DNA of 17,201 nt, from positions 1-17,201 of the forward strand of contig JAFGUY010000008.1 in the NCBI GenBank assembly GCA_016938245.1. Reading direction: 5' to 3'. This DNA is from Candidatus Omnitrophota bacterium (lineage in GTDB: Bacteria > Omnitrophota > Gorgyraeia > Gygaellales > Profunditerraquicolaceae). Every line of letters starts with the position of its first letter. Position 1 is the stretch's first letter. The translations under genes and the position numbers were made by a program. Positions 5,475 through 12,902 of this stretch are shown here, piece by piece. Below the pieces are notes generated by a model. That model did no database searches. It saw only the letters and a program-made list of their open reading frames with translations, and was not told the origin of the DNA.

Positions 5475-8400
5475 ATGTATTTTAAAAAATTAGAGTTGGC
5501 CGGTTTTAAATCGTTTTCAGAAAAAACAACGTTACATTTTGAGCCGGGGATTACTGCGGTAGTCGGCCCGAATGGTTGCGGGAAATGCCTGCGCTATGAT
5601 TCATTGGTGACTCTTTCTGATGGTTCAGTTATAGAAATAGGTAGGCTAGTCGAGGCAGCGATAGAAAATGCAAAGTCTGTAGAAAGGCTAGACGATGGTT
5701 TAATGGCTACAGAAAACCCGCAGGATATAAAAATACTCTCTTTAAACCCTGGGACACTTAAGATTGAGCCAAGGCCGGTGTATGCGTTTATAAAACGCAA
5801 AGCCCCGGAATACCTCTTAGAGATTAAAACAAAATCCGGTAAAAAAGTTACCACTACCCATTACCACCCATTTTTCACTATAAAAGACGGCCAAATTATT
5901 GACCTTAAAGCAGAAGAGTTAAAGCCTCAAGTGCGGATTGCTGTCCCCCGCGCGTTGAAGGCCGCAGGGTTTAATTTAGAGATTGATTTAATGAAAGTTC
6001 TTAGCGGATTCTTAGATGATGATAATATGTACGTGCCTTTTTCTTCTGATCTGAAGAATTTTATTGTTAATCTTAAAGAAGGAGGCCTCAATTATAAAGA
6101 AATTTCTTACGGGGCTAATATTAATAGGTCGGTAATAACATCTTCTCTTAACGGGCAGGCAATGAGTGTCCCTAATTTTGTTTCCCTGTTAAAGAGCAAT
6201 GGAATTACCGAGGTGCCGGAATTTATACAATCCCTTAAATCCCGCAGTAGCGGAGTGATAAACCTGCCTAGAAAAATGGATTCATCTATTGCAAGGTTCT
6301 TAGGGTACCTAATTTCTGAAGGCAGGACTACGAAAGAAAATCAAGTTTGGTTTGTGAATGAGGACGAAAAAATAATTAGCGATTTTGTTAATTGCGCAAA
6401 AGAAGTTTTTGGCGTAGAAGCTAAGGCTTTTAGCTATAAGAAAGGAACCAAAGATATTTTGATATTTTCTTCTGCACTCTGTAATTTTTTGGATAAGGTT
6501 TTTGATTTTAAAGTCTCCGGGGTTTCAAAGGATAAGGTTGTCCCTAAAAGATTATTTAATAGCGATACCGGGATAATCAGTGAATTTCTTTCTGCGCTCT
6601 TTGAAGGAGATGGGCACATTTGTGTCGATAAGCAGGGAAGACTTAATAAAAATACGGTTTATTTTGAATATGCAACTGCTTCTTATGCGTTAGCCGCTGG
6701 CATAGGCAGCCTGCTTTTACGTTTAGGAGTCCAGTCTGTGATAAGAGAAAAATATAAGGCTGCGGTAAATACAGAGGAAAAAAAGAAAAGGTTATATTAT
6801 TCGGTTTATGTTTACGGCAGAGAGAATACCTTAAAGCTGGCAGAGAAGCTGCGTTTTGTGGGTAAGAAGAAAGAAAAACTCCAAGCCTTAAAAAGCCTTA
6901 ATTATAAAACTAACCTGAATCTTGACCTGATTCCCGAAGTTAATGCGGTTTTTAAGGATTTGGTTAAATTGTCAGGTATAAAGGTAAAAAGGCTTAGGAA
7001 AATTTCTCCAAAGTTAGCTGCTTATTATGAAAATAGATGTATGCCTTCAAGGCAGGGCTTATTAGAAGCCTTAAGCGTTATTTCTGAACACGGAAGGCTT
7101 ACTGGTTTAGCCGGGGCTACTTACCATTACTTAAAAACCCTTGCCGAGTCACAGATATATTGGGATGAGGTTGTAGCCATAAAAAAAGTTTATTCTGAAG
7201 AATGGGTATATGATCTTTCTATCTTAGATACGCATAATTTCATCGCGCAGGATATTATTGTACATAATAGTAATATTTTTGATTCTATACGCTGGGTATT
7301 AGGAGAGCAGTCGGCTAAGTCTTTGCGCGGGTCAGAGATGCTCGATGTTATCTTTAACGGAACAGATAAGCATGACCCGTTAGGCATGGCTGAAGTTACC
7401 CTGACTTTTGATAACAAAGCAAGGTTCTTTAATTTTGAGAATGATGAAGTAGCAATAACCCGCAGGCTCTTCCGCTCGGGAGAAAGCGAGTATCTTTTGA
7501 ATAAGAGCCAGGTGAGGTTAAAGGATATACTGGATCTTCTGCTTGGCACAGGAATCGGCGCAGAGAGTTATTCTATAATCGCGCAGGGCAAGATAGATTT
7601 AGTTTTAAGCAGCCGCCCGGAAGAAAGAAGGATGGTCTTTGATGAGGCCTCGGGTATTACCAAATATAAGGCGCAGAAAAGAGAAGCGATACGCAAATTG
7701 GATGAAACCGAACAGAACCTCCTGCGCGTAAATGATATAGTTACGGAAGTCAAGCGCCAGATAGGAAGCCTCGAGCGGCAGGCAAATAAAGCGCGAAAAT
7801 ACAGGGAGGTTTTTGAAGAGCTGAAATCAAAAGAAATAGCGCATTCAGGGTTAGAGAAGAAGGTGCTTTTAGCTAAAAAAGAGGCTTTTCTTAATGAATT
7901 AAAAGAGCTGCAGCTTCGCGAAGAAGAGTTGGTTTCTTTAATACATGAGCAGGAACTTAAAATAGCTTCGCGCTCATCTGAGTTAAAGTCTCTTGAGGAG
8001 AATATGCTTAATGCCAAGAATGAGCTGATGAGTTTAGAAAATGAAGTAGTAAGGAATAATGAGCGGATAGGTTTTAACCGGGAGAGGATTGAAGAATTAA
8101 AAGTATCTAAAGAGAAGCTTAGCGAACAGTTAATACAGCTTGAGGCAAAATTAAAAGTTGAAGAGGAGAAGTTAGCAAGCGTAAGAAGCGAATACTCCGG
8201 GTTAAAAGGCCTGATTGATGAAAAGTCCGCTAGCTTAGCAGAAAAGGATATTAAGATTAGCGCTTTGGCGTTAAGTATAAAAAATTCCCTTGAGAATATT
8301 TCAATGCATAAAAAAGAGATTATTGATCTTGTCGGGAAAATAGCGCAGGCCAGGAATCAGATCTCTGATTTTAACTCTCAAGAGCAGGTCTTTTTAGCGC

Positions 8401-10385
8401 GGAAAAAGAGGCTTGAGGTTGAAAAGGCTAAAATCTATGAAGAGAAGGCAATAACGGAAGAGAGTTTGCTTAAAATTACCGAAGAGGCTAATGCCGCGCG
8501 CAAAGCTGTAGAGGGATGCGCTCAGAAGATAGCTCAAAGCAAATTAAGCCTTGAAGATGAAGGTAAATCTCTAAGTTCTATCAATTCCGAAATCGAAGGT
8601 TTGGAAAAACAGAAGTTAGCCTTAGAGTCGCATAAGGCATTTTTAGAGGAACTTAAAGCAAAATACCTTGATAAAGCAGAGACTGTAAATGCTTTGGTTT
8701 ATCTGGATAAACTCCCTGCGGATAAAACAAACGGCTTGGTTATTCAGATAAATAATACGGTTAATTTGGATGACGAAGATAAGGCATATCTGGACCCGGC
8801 AAATTTTAAATTAACCGGAGAGGCAAAACCTATTGAGCTGGATACCCGTAATATTGAGGCAAAAATAGCAAGAATAGAAGAGGCAGCCGGGGTTTTAAGA
8901 ATCTCAAAGCAGGTTAAAGTAACACACATAGAGGAAATAAATAAAACCGTTGTCTTGCTGGAGCAGGAATTACGCTCTTATGAGATTAATCTTGCCAATA
9001 AGGAGACATCAAGGAATACGGTAGAAGAGCAGTTTAATAAGATTAAGGAAGAAGAGGATTTAACCGTCCTCGATTTAGCAGACGTACAAAAAGAGCTAAG
9101 CGTGATCGAGGCTAATATTAGTACGGCTAAGGCGCGGCTTACAGAATTAAGTAACAGCCATAGGATGGCGGAGGATTCAATATCCCGAGAAGAAGAAAAT
9201 ATCTCTTTGAATAGCAAATTAAGGGAAGAGCTTTTAGTCGTTATTACCCAGATTAGGACCGAGCTTGAGGCATTAAATAAGCGGATAATTTCTGACGAGG
9301 CTACTTTAAGGCTGTTAGAGGAGACTTATAATCACGGTAAGAATAATTTCGATTACACGCAAAAACAGATTGAGGAGTCTTTAAGCAGGATAGAAATAAT
9401 GGATTCAGAGATAATAGAAAGCCGGGCCAGGCTCGTTGAGTTTGAGAAGAGCATGGGCATAAAACGCGCACAGCTAAAAGAGGCAGAGGAGCGTTATCAG
9501 GAATTTTCTCAGGGCGCAGGGGATATGTCTTTAAAGATCGAATCCGGTAGAAAAGACCTGGATACCTTAAAGGAGAGGCTCTATGAGATTCAGATGCAGG
9601 ATAAGGATATAGAATATAAATATAATACTATGAAGGACAGGATGCAGCAGGTATATAAAATAGACTTAGATACTGTTGAATCATTGCCGGAAGGCCTGGA
9701 TTCGGATATGCTCTCACAGGAGATAGAGGCGCTAAAGGGAAAGCTCGATTCCTATGGCACGGTCAATTTAGTTGCGATAGAAGAATATGACGAGTTAAAG
9801 AAGCGCTATGATTTTCTAATCCAGCAGCAGACTGACCTTGCCGCGGCTAAAGAGTCTTTGCATCAGGCAATATTAAAGATTAACCGTACTACACGCCAGA
9901 TGTTTATGGAGACATTTGAAAAGGTGCGTGAAGAGTTCCGTAATTATTTCCGCCTGCTCTTTAACGGCGGGGATGCGCAAGTCTACCTGATTGATGAAAA
10001 TGACCCCTTGGAATCAGGGATTGAGATTATCTGCCGGCCTCCGGGGAAGAAGCTGCAGAATGTCCTGCTTCTGTCAGGCGGGGAGAAAGCAATGTCTGCG
10101 ATTGCTTTGATCTTTGCGATATTTAAAGTAAAGCCTTCGCCTTTCTGCGTGCTTGATGAGATAGACGCGGCATTAGATGAGGCTAATGTGGACAGGTTTG
10201 CCCGGGCGCTTACAGAGTTCTCAAAAGATTCGCAGTTTATCGTAATCACCCATAATAAAAAGACTATTATTAATGCCGATGTAATGTACGGGATTACTAT
10301 GGAGCAATCGGGAGTTTCAAAGATAGTCTCGGTTAAGTTTGCCAAAGAAAAAGATAAAGAAATAGAAGAGGTAGCGGCTGTTTAG
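5475..10385 (+). CDS. smc: chromosome segregation ATPase SMC, precursor with in-frame intein in the P-loop
   Basis: The 1636-aa precursor consists of a 37-aa N-extein, a 561-aa intein (38-598) and a 1038-aa C-extein. The spliced protein would be 1075 aa. SMC dimers organise and segregate chromosomes, usually with ScpA and ScpB. Head motifs: Walker A GPNGCGK (31-37) joined after splicing to SNIFDSIRWVLGEQ (from 599), Q-loop IAQGKIDLVLSSRPEERR (702-719), signature LSGGEK (1533-1538), Walker B FCVLDEIDAALDEANV with D1561 and E1562, and H-loop ITHNKK (H1593). Two long charged coiled-coil arms flank the centre. The expected SMC hinge is not recognisable; only residues ~1067-1123 separate the arms. 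The Shine-Dalgarno GGGAGG overlaps the stop of the HTH gene. The stop overlaps the end of the convergent diguanylate cyclase gene by 4 nt. Splicing must occur before ATP can bind. SMC identity is certain. Confidence 0.97.
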   Translation: MYFKKLELAGFKSFSEKTTLHFEPGITAVVGPNGCGKCLRYDSLVTLSDGSVIEIGRLVEAAIENAKSVERLDDGLMATENPQDIKILSLNPGTLKIEPRPVYAFIKRKAPEYLLEIKTKSGKKVTTTHYHPFFTIKDGQIIDLKAEELKPQVRIAVPRALKAAGFNLEIDLMKVLSGFLDDDNMYVPFSSDLKNFIVNLKEGGLNYKEISYGANINRSVITSSLNGQAMSVPNFVSLLKSNGITEVPEFIQSLKSRSSGVINLPRKMDSSIARFLGYLISEGRTTKENQVWFVNEDEKIISDFVNCAKEVFGVEAKAFSYKKGTKDILIFSSALCNFLDKVFDFKVSGVSKDKVVPKRLFNSDTGIISEFLSALFEGDGHICVDKQGRLNKNTVYFEYATASYALAAGIGSLLLRLGVQSVIREKYKAAVNTEEKKKRLYYSVYVYGRENTLKLAEKLRFVGKKKEKLQALKSLNYKTNLNLDLIPEVNAVFKDLVKLSGIKVKRLRKISPKLAAYYENRCMPSRQGLLEALSVISEHGRLTGLAGATYHYLKTLAESQIYWDEVVAIKKVYSEEWVYDLSILDTHNFIAQDIIVHNSNIFDSIRWVLGEQSAKSLRGSEMLDVIFNGTDKHDPLGMAEVTLTFDNKARFFNFENDEVAITRRLFRSGESEYLLNKSQVRLKDILDLLLGTGIGAESYSIIAQGKIDLVLSSRPEERRMVFDEASGITKYKAQKREAIRKLDETEQNLLRVNDIVTEVKRQIGSLERQANKARKYREVFEELKSKEIAHSGLEKKVLLAKKEAFLNELKELQLREEELVSLIHEQELKIASRSSELKSLEENMLNAKNELMSLENEVVRNNERIGFNRERIEELKVSKEKLSEQLIQLEAKLKVEEEKLASVRSEYSGLKGLIDEKSASLAEKDIKISALALSIKNSLENISMHKKEIIDLVGKIAQARNQISDFNSQEQVFLARKKRLEVEKAKIYEEKAITEESLLKITEEANAARKAVEGCAQKIAQSKLSLEDEGKSLSSINSEIEGLEKQKLALESHKAFLEELKAKYLDKAETVNALVYLDKLPADKTNGLVIQINNTVNLDDEDKAYLDPANFKLTGEAKPIELDTRNIEAKIARIEEAAGVLRISKQVKVTHIEEINKTVVLLEQELRSYEINLANKETSRNTVEEQFNKIKEEEDLTVLDLADVQKELSVIEANISTAKARLTELSNSHRMAEDSISREEENISLNSKLREELLVVITQIRTELEALNKRIISDEATLRLLEETYNHGKNNFDYTQKQIEESLSRIEIMDSEIIESRARLVEFEKSMGIKRAQLKEAEERYQEFSQGAGDMSLKIESGRKDLDTLKERLYEIQMQDKDIEYKYNTMKDRMQQVYKIDLDTVESLPEGLDSDMLSQEIEALKGKLDSYGTVNLVAIEEYDELKKRYDFLIQQQTDLAAAKESLHQAILKINRTTRQMFMETFEKVREEFRNYFRLLFNGGDAQVYLIDENDPLESGIEIICRPPGKKLQNVLLLSGGEKAMSAIALIFAIFKVKPSPFCVLDEIDAALDEANVDRFARALTEFSKDSQFIVITHNKKTIINADVMYGITMEQSGVSKIVSVKFAKEKDKEIEEVAAV
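5586..7268 (+). mobile_element. SMC intein, class 1, with LAGLIDADG homing endonuclease (561 aa)
   Basis: The insertion starts at the TGC codon after GPNGCGK and ends at the AAT codon before the extein AGT (Ser+1). In intein numbering: Block A is CLRYDSLVTLSDGS (1-14, Cys1); Block B is VTTTHYHPFF with T91xxH94; LAGLIDADG block C is FLGYLISEGR (238-247); block D is KVVPKRLF (317-324); block E is FLSALFEGDGHI (334-345); a block H-like stretch is SYALAAGIGSLLLRLG (366-381); block F is VYDLSILDTHNFIAQ (541-555); and block G ends in VHN with His560-Asn561. All residues needed for standard splicing are present, and both endonuclease motifs keep their acidic residue (E246 and D342), so it may be both splicing- and homing-competent. 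Residues ~130-230 hold an extra insert. Excision restores the P-loop GPNGCGKSN. P-loops are frequent intein homes in other ATPases. Confidence 0.96.
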
Positions 10386-11554
10386 TAGCAGGATTGATTG
10401 CGGCCTTTGTTTTTAGCCTGATAAAGGAATTTATCTGATGCGCTGATAAGTTCTGCGGGGAGCAGTCCGTCTTCAGGGAAAGAGGCAACCCCTAAACTTA
10501 CGGTTAATTTTTTATTAGGCAGAATATTTTCGTATGCAAAAGTATATTTTTCCGTATCCATCCTTAAGCGCTCGGCAATCATGAGCGCTTCTTTTTTATC
10601 GGTTTGAGGCAGGATAATCGCAAATTCCTCTCCGCCGTAGCGGCAGACAAAATCTATTTTTCTGGACTGGTTTTTAAGCAGCGTTGCCAGTTCTTTTAAG
10701 ATTTTATCCCCTGTCTGGTGGCCTAAGGCGTCGTTATAGACCTTGAAATAATCTATATCCAGCATAAGCAGGCTTAAGGGTTTTTGCATGGCGCGGGATT
10801 TTTCAAGCTCGGTATGTAAGAGAAATTGAAAATATCCGTGGTTCCAAAGCTCTGTTAAGCTATCTGAATTCGTAAGCATTAAGGTTTTTTCGTAAAGCTG
10901 GGAGTTCTCAATTGCCAACCCGGCCTGATTGGCGAGCATATTAAGCATACGGATATCGTCTTTAGTTATAGGCTCGCGGTTAATGAAATTATCCGCGACA
11001 ATTATTCCGTTGATCTTATTCTTTGCTTTTAAAGGGATTAAGATTATCTCATCGTTTTTTAACATCTGTACTATGGGCGTATTCCTGTAATTTGTGATAG
11101 TCTCGGAAGTCAGATGCAGCGGCATACCTTCTAATGCCACCAGCGAAAGCAGGGTTTCATTGGCATCGTGGATTGAAAAGCGCATTTTTTGAACCTGTTT
11201 GTTAAAATTAGTACCAGAGCCGTTATTAGAGCTGCTCGATGCTTCATAAGCACTGATTAAGTCATCGAGGTCTTTTCTCTCGTTTTCAATCTGGCTCCAG
11301 ATGCGGTTGGCTTCTTCTCCTGTTTCAGGGCCTATGCCCATTCTTCCTTCAATCAGGCTGTTCTTTTCATTGATAAGGAAAAGCAGGGCGCGGTTAAAGC
11401 CTAATCCTATATGCGCAGTGACACCGGTAAGGATAATATAGAGAATCTCATCGAGCTTTAAGGTCGTACGCATGGCATTAGATATCTCATAGAGTATCCC
11501 CAGCTCTAATTTTGTCCGCTCAAGTTCACTTTTTACTTTATTCAGCTCTTCCAT
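10382..11554 (-). CDS. soluble GAF-GGDEF diguanylate cyclase
   Basis: A 390-aa cytoplasmic protein without membrane segments. A short N-terminal coiled coil (1-20) leads into a GAF-like sensory domain (about 20-220) interrupted by a Ser/Asn-rich low-complexity stretch (106-116). The GGDEF domain (about 225-390) makes cyclic di-GMP from two GTP. Its active site reads YGGEEF (306-311), the metal-binding segment is LMLDIDYFKVYND (263-275), and the I-site RKID (298-301) stands exactly five residues before GGEEF, so product inhibition is likely. No EAL or HD-GYP domain is attached. The signal sensed by the GAF domain cannot be read. The TAA stop (10382-10384 on the plus strand) overlaps the smc stop tail to tail. 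On its 5' side lie a possible promoter and a 147-bp inverted-repeat element. Confidence 0.92.
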   Translation of the reverse strand: MEELNKVKSELERTKLELGILYEISNAMRTTLKLDEILYIILTGVTAHIGLGFNRALLFLINEKNSLIEGRMGIGPETGEEANRIWSQIENERKDLDDLISAYEASSSSNNGSGTNFNKQVQKMRFSIHDANETLLSLVALEGMPLHLTSETITNYRNTPIVQMLKNDEIILIPLKAKNKINGIIVADNFINREPITKDDIRMLNMLANQAGLAIENSQLYEKTLMLTNSDSLTELWNHGYFQFLLHTELEKSRAMQKPLSLLMLDIDYFKVYNDALGHQTGDKILKELATLLKNQSRKIDFVCRYGGEEFAIILPQTDKKEALMIAERLRMDTEKYTFAYENILPNKKLTVSLGVASFPEDGLLPAELISASDKFLYQAKNKGRNQSCY

Positions 11555-11563
11555 AATGCCTTA

Positions 11564-11592
11564 AATCTACCATATTTTGTTATATATGTCAA
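11564..11592 (-). promoter_or_regulatory. possible promoter of the diguanylate cyclase gene
   Basis: On the minus strand TTGACA (plus 11587-11592) and TAGATT (plus 11564-11569) are 17 nt apart. The predicted start, near 11557, would leave almost no leader before the ATG at 11554, so the message would be nearly leaderless, or this assignment is wrong. The first base of the -35 is also the outermost base of the left arm of the inverted-repeat element. Confidence 0.4.
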
Positions 11593-11738
11593 GGGGACGG
11601 TTCTTTCGCTTTTTACCCTTTCGCCTTCAATGAGTTACAACACCTTCATATTCATTTAAATAACCGTTATTTTGATTATTTTAATGTTGTTCTAGCTTAT
11701 TCTAATATAAGCAATTGCAAGGCAAAGAACCGTCCCCT
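11592..11738. repeat. 147-bp element bounded by 15-bp perfect inverted repeats (GGGGACGGTTCT type)
   Basis: The left end AGGGGACGGTTCTTT (11592-11606) and right end AAAGAACCGTCCCCT (11724-11738) are perfect inverted copies with 117 nt of AT-rich sequence between them. The interior has no open frame of note. The layout resembles a non-autonomous miniature element or a pair of REP-like units. The arms share the GGGAC start with the palindrome at 5052-5113. Confidence 0.7.
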
Positions 11739-11756
11739 AAATTTCCCCCTAAATTT
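11734..11756. repeat. 12-mer tandem repeat
   Basis: CCCCTAAATTT occurs at 11734-11744 and 11746-11756 (period 12). The first copy uses the last five bases of the right arm of the inverted-repeat element. The second leads into an 11-bp palindrome CTAAATTTTAG (11749-11759). Confidence 0.6.
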
Positions 11757-11780
11757 TAGTTAGATTTGGTGCTTGAGTAC

Positions 11781-11797
11781 GTCTATTATATATAGAC
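11781..11797. promoter_or_regulatory. 17-bp palindrome upstream of recA, candidate LexA/SOS operator
   Basis: GTCTAT (11781-11786) and ATAGAC (11792-11797) are perfect inverted 6-mers around TATAT. The site lies 17 nt upstream of the recA -35. It matches none of the LexA boxes I know exactly, and no lexA gene is in the window, so the operator role is an inference from position and symmetry. Confidence 0.45.
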
Positions 11798-11814
11798 AGG
11801 GGGTGAGTATTTGT

Positions 11815-11843
11815 TTGACAGCGGCATGCAGGTAAGTTATAAT
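11815..11843 (+). promoter_or_regulatory. recA promoter, full sigma-70 consensus
   Basis: TTGACA (11815-11820) and TATAAT (11838-11843) are both perfect and exactly 17 nt apart. Transcription would begin near 11850. The Shine-Dalgarno GGAGGT (11867-11872) stands 4 nt before ATG 11877. A promoter this strong is usually held back by a repressor, in keeping with SOS control. Confidence 0.85.
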
Positions 11844-11876
11844 ATTAACTCTAAAACTTAAATAACGGAGGTAAAA

Positions 11877-12902
11877 ATGGTTACTAAAGATAAAAAAGAC
11901 GATATACAGCAGAATATTTCTGACCGGAGAAAGGCTTTGGAATTAGCCTTAGCACAGATTGAAAAGCAGTTTGGCAAGGGTTCAATTATGAAACTGGGCT
12001 CGCATGTAAAGGCTAATGTTGAGACTATCCCTACGGGTGCCCTTACTCTGGATCTGGCATTGGGTGTAGGAGGGTTGCCGCGCGGAAGAGTAGTTGAGAT
12101 ATTCGGGCCGGAGGCTTCAGGTAAGACCACATTAACCCTTACTGCAATAAGAGAGATTCAGAAAAAAGGAGGGGTAGCGGCATTTATCGACGCAGAGCAT
12201 GCCTTTGATTCTACGTACGCTAAGTTAATCGGAGTAAATTTAGATGATCTTTTAATCTCCCAGCCGGATACAGGGGAGCAGGCGCTTGAGATTGCCGAGA
12301 CATTAGTGCGCTCTAATGCCGTGGATTTAGTGGTTATTGATTCAGTGGCTGCGCTTACCCCGCGTGCCGAAATTGAAGGAGAGATGGGAGATTCCCATAT
12401 GGGTTTACAGGCAAGGCTGATGAGCCAGGCTTTAAGAAAATTAACTGCGTCAATAAGTAAGTCGCGCACCACATTAATTTTTATTAACCAGCTAAGAGAA
12501 AAGATCGGAGTCATGTTCGGATCTCCTGAAACTACTCCCGGAGGAAGGGCGTTGAAATTCTATTCTTCGGTAAGGCTGGACGTGCGCAGGATTGCAACCT
12601 TAAAAGAGGCGGATAAAGTAATCGGCGGCCATGTAAGGGTAAGGGTAGTTAAAAATAAGGTTGCGCCTCCTTTTCGCGAGGCAGAATTTGATATATTGCA
12701 TAATGAAGGAATCAGCAAGGCAGGCGCAATGCTGGATGCCGGGGTTACTTTAGAGGTAGTTACTAAGTCCGGTACATGGCTTTCATTTAACGGCGAGAAG
12801 ATCGGGCAGGGGAGAGATTCCGCAATTAAGGCTTTAAAGGAGAACACAAAGCTCGCCGATGCAATAGAAAAAGAGATAAGGAAAAAGATTAGTGTTGCCT
12901 AA
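11877..12902 (+). CDS. recA: recombinase RecA
   Basis: A 341-aa RecA, which forms ATP-dependent filaments on single-stranded DNA, drives strand exchange and activates LexA cleavage where SOS exists. Visible parts are the N-terminal helix region (LALAQIEKQFGKGSIMKLG, 23-41), Walker A GPEASGKTT (77-85), the catalytic Glu107 in IDAEHAFD (104-111), Walker B LVVID (151-155), the L1 region around EIEGEMGDSHMG (165-176) and L2 FINQLREKIGVMFGSPETTP (202-221). The C-terminal tail ends at KKISVA, shorter and less acidic than in E. coli. There is no intein in this P-loop, unlike the smc P-loop nearby. recX starts inside its last codons, so the two are cotranscribed and translationally coupled. Confidence 0.98.
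   Translation: MVTKDKKDDIQQNISDRRKALELALAQIEKQFGKGSIMKLGSHVKANVETIPTGALTLDLALGVGGLPRGRVVEIFGPEASGKTTLTLTAIREIQKKGGVAAFIDAEHAFDSTYAKLIGVNLDDLLISQPDTGEQALEIAETLVRSNAVDLVVIDSVAALTPRAEIEGEMGDSHMGLQARLMSQALRKLTASISKSRTTLIFINQLREKIGVMFGSPETTPGGRALKFYSSVRLDVRRIATLKEADKVIGGHVRVRVVKNKVAPPFREAEFDILHNEGISKAGAMLDAGVTLEVVTKSGTWLSFNGEKIGQGRDSAIKALKENTKLADAIEKEIRKKISVA

Noticed and set aside
5586..7268. The 561-aa insertion as a separate gene, a domain fusion or an assembly chimera
   Set aside because: The frame is continuous on both sides, the edges are exactly Cys and His-Asn-Ser, and every intein block is in order. A separate gene or chimera would not leave a perfect P-loop after removal.
7190..7549. 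Minus-strand open frame of 119 codons across the intein/C-extein junction
   Set aside because: It overlaps the splice junction and conserved SMC head sequence on the other strand and has no gene-like features.
7568..8017. Minus-strand open frame of 149 codons opposite the smc coiled coil
   Set aside because: It lies opposite conserved smc sequence. The peptide is Ser/Phe-rich, as expected from antisense of Glu/Lys/Leu-rich coiled coil, and there is no known fold or ribosome-binding site.
11592..11759. CRISPR array or tRNA in the recA upstream gap
   Set aside because: The repeats are inverted or very short and not regularly spaced with unique spacers, and no cloverleaf-like sequence is seen.
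11858..12514. Minus-strand open frames opposite recA
   Set aside because: They lie opposite highly conserved recA codons and their peptides look like no protein; shadow frames.
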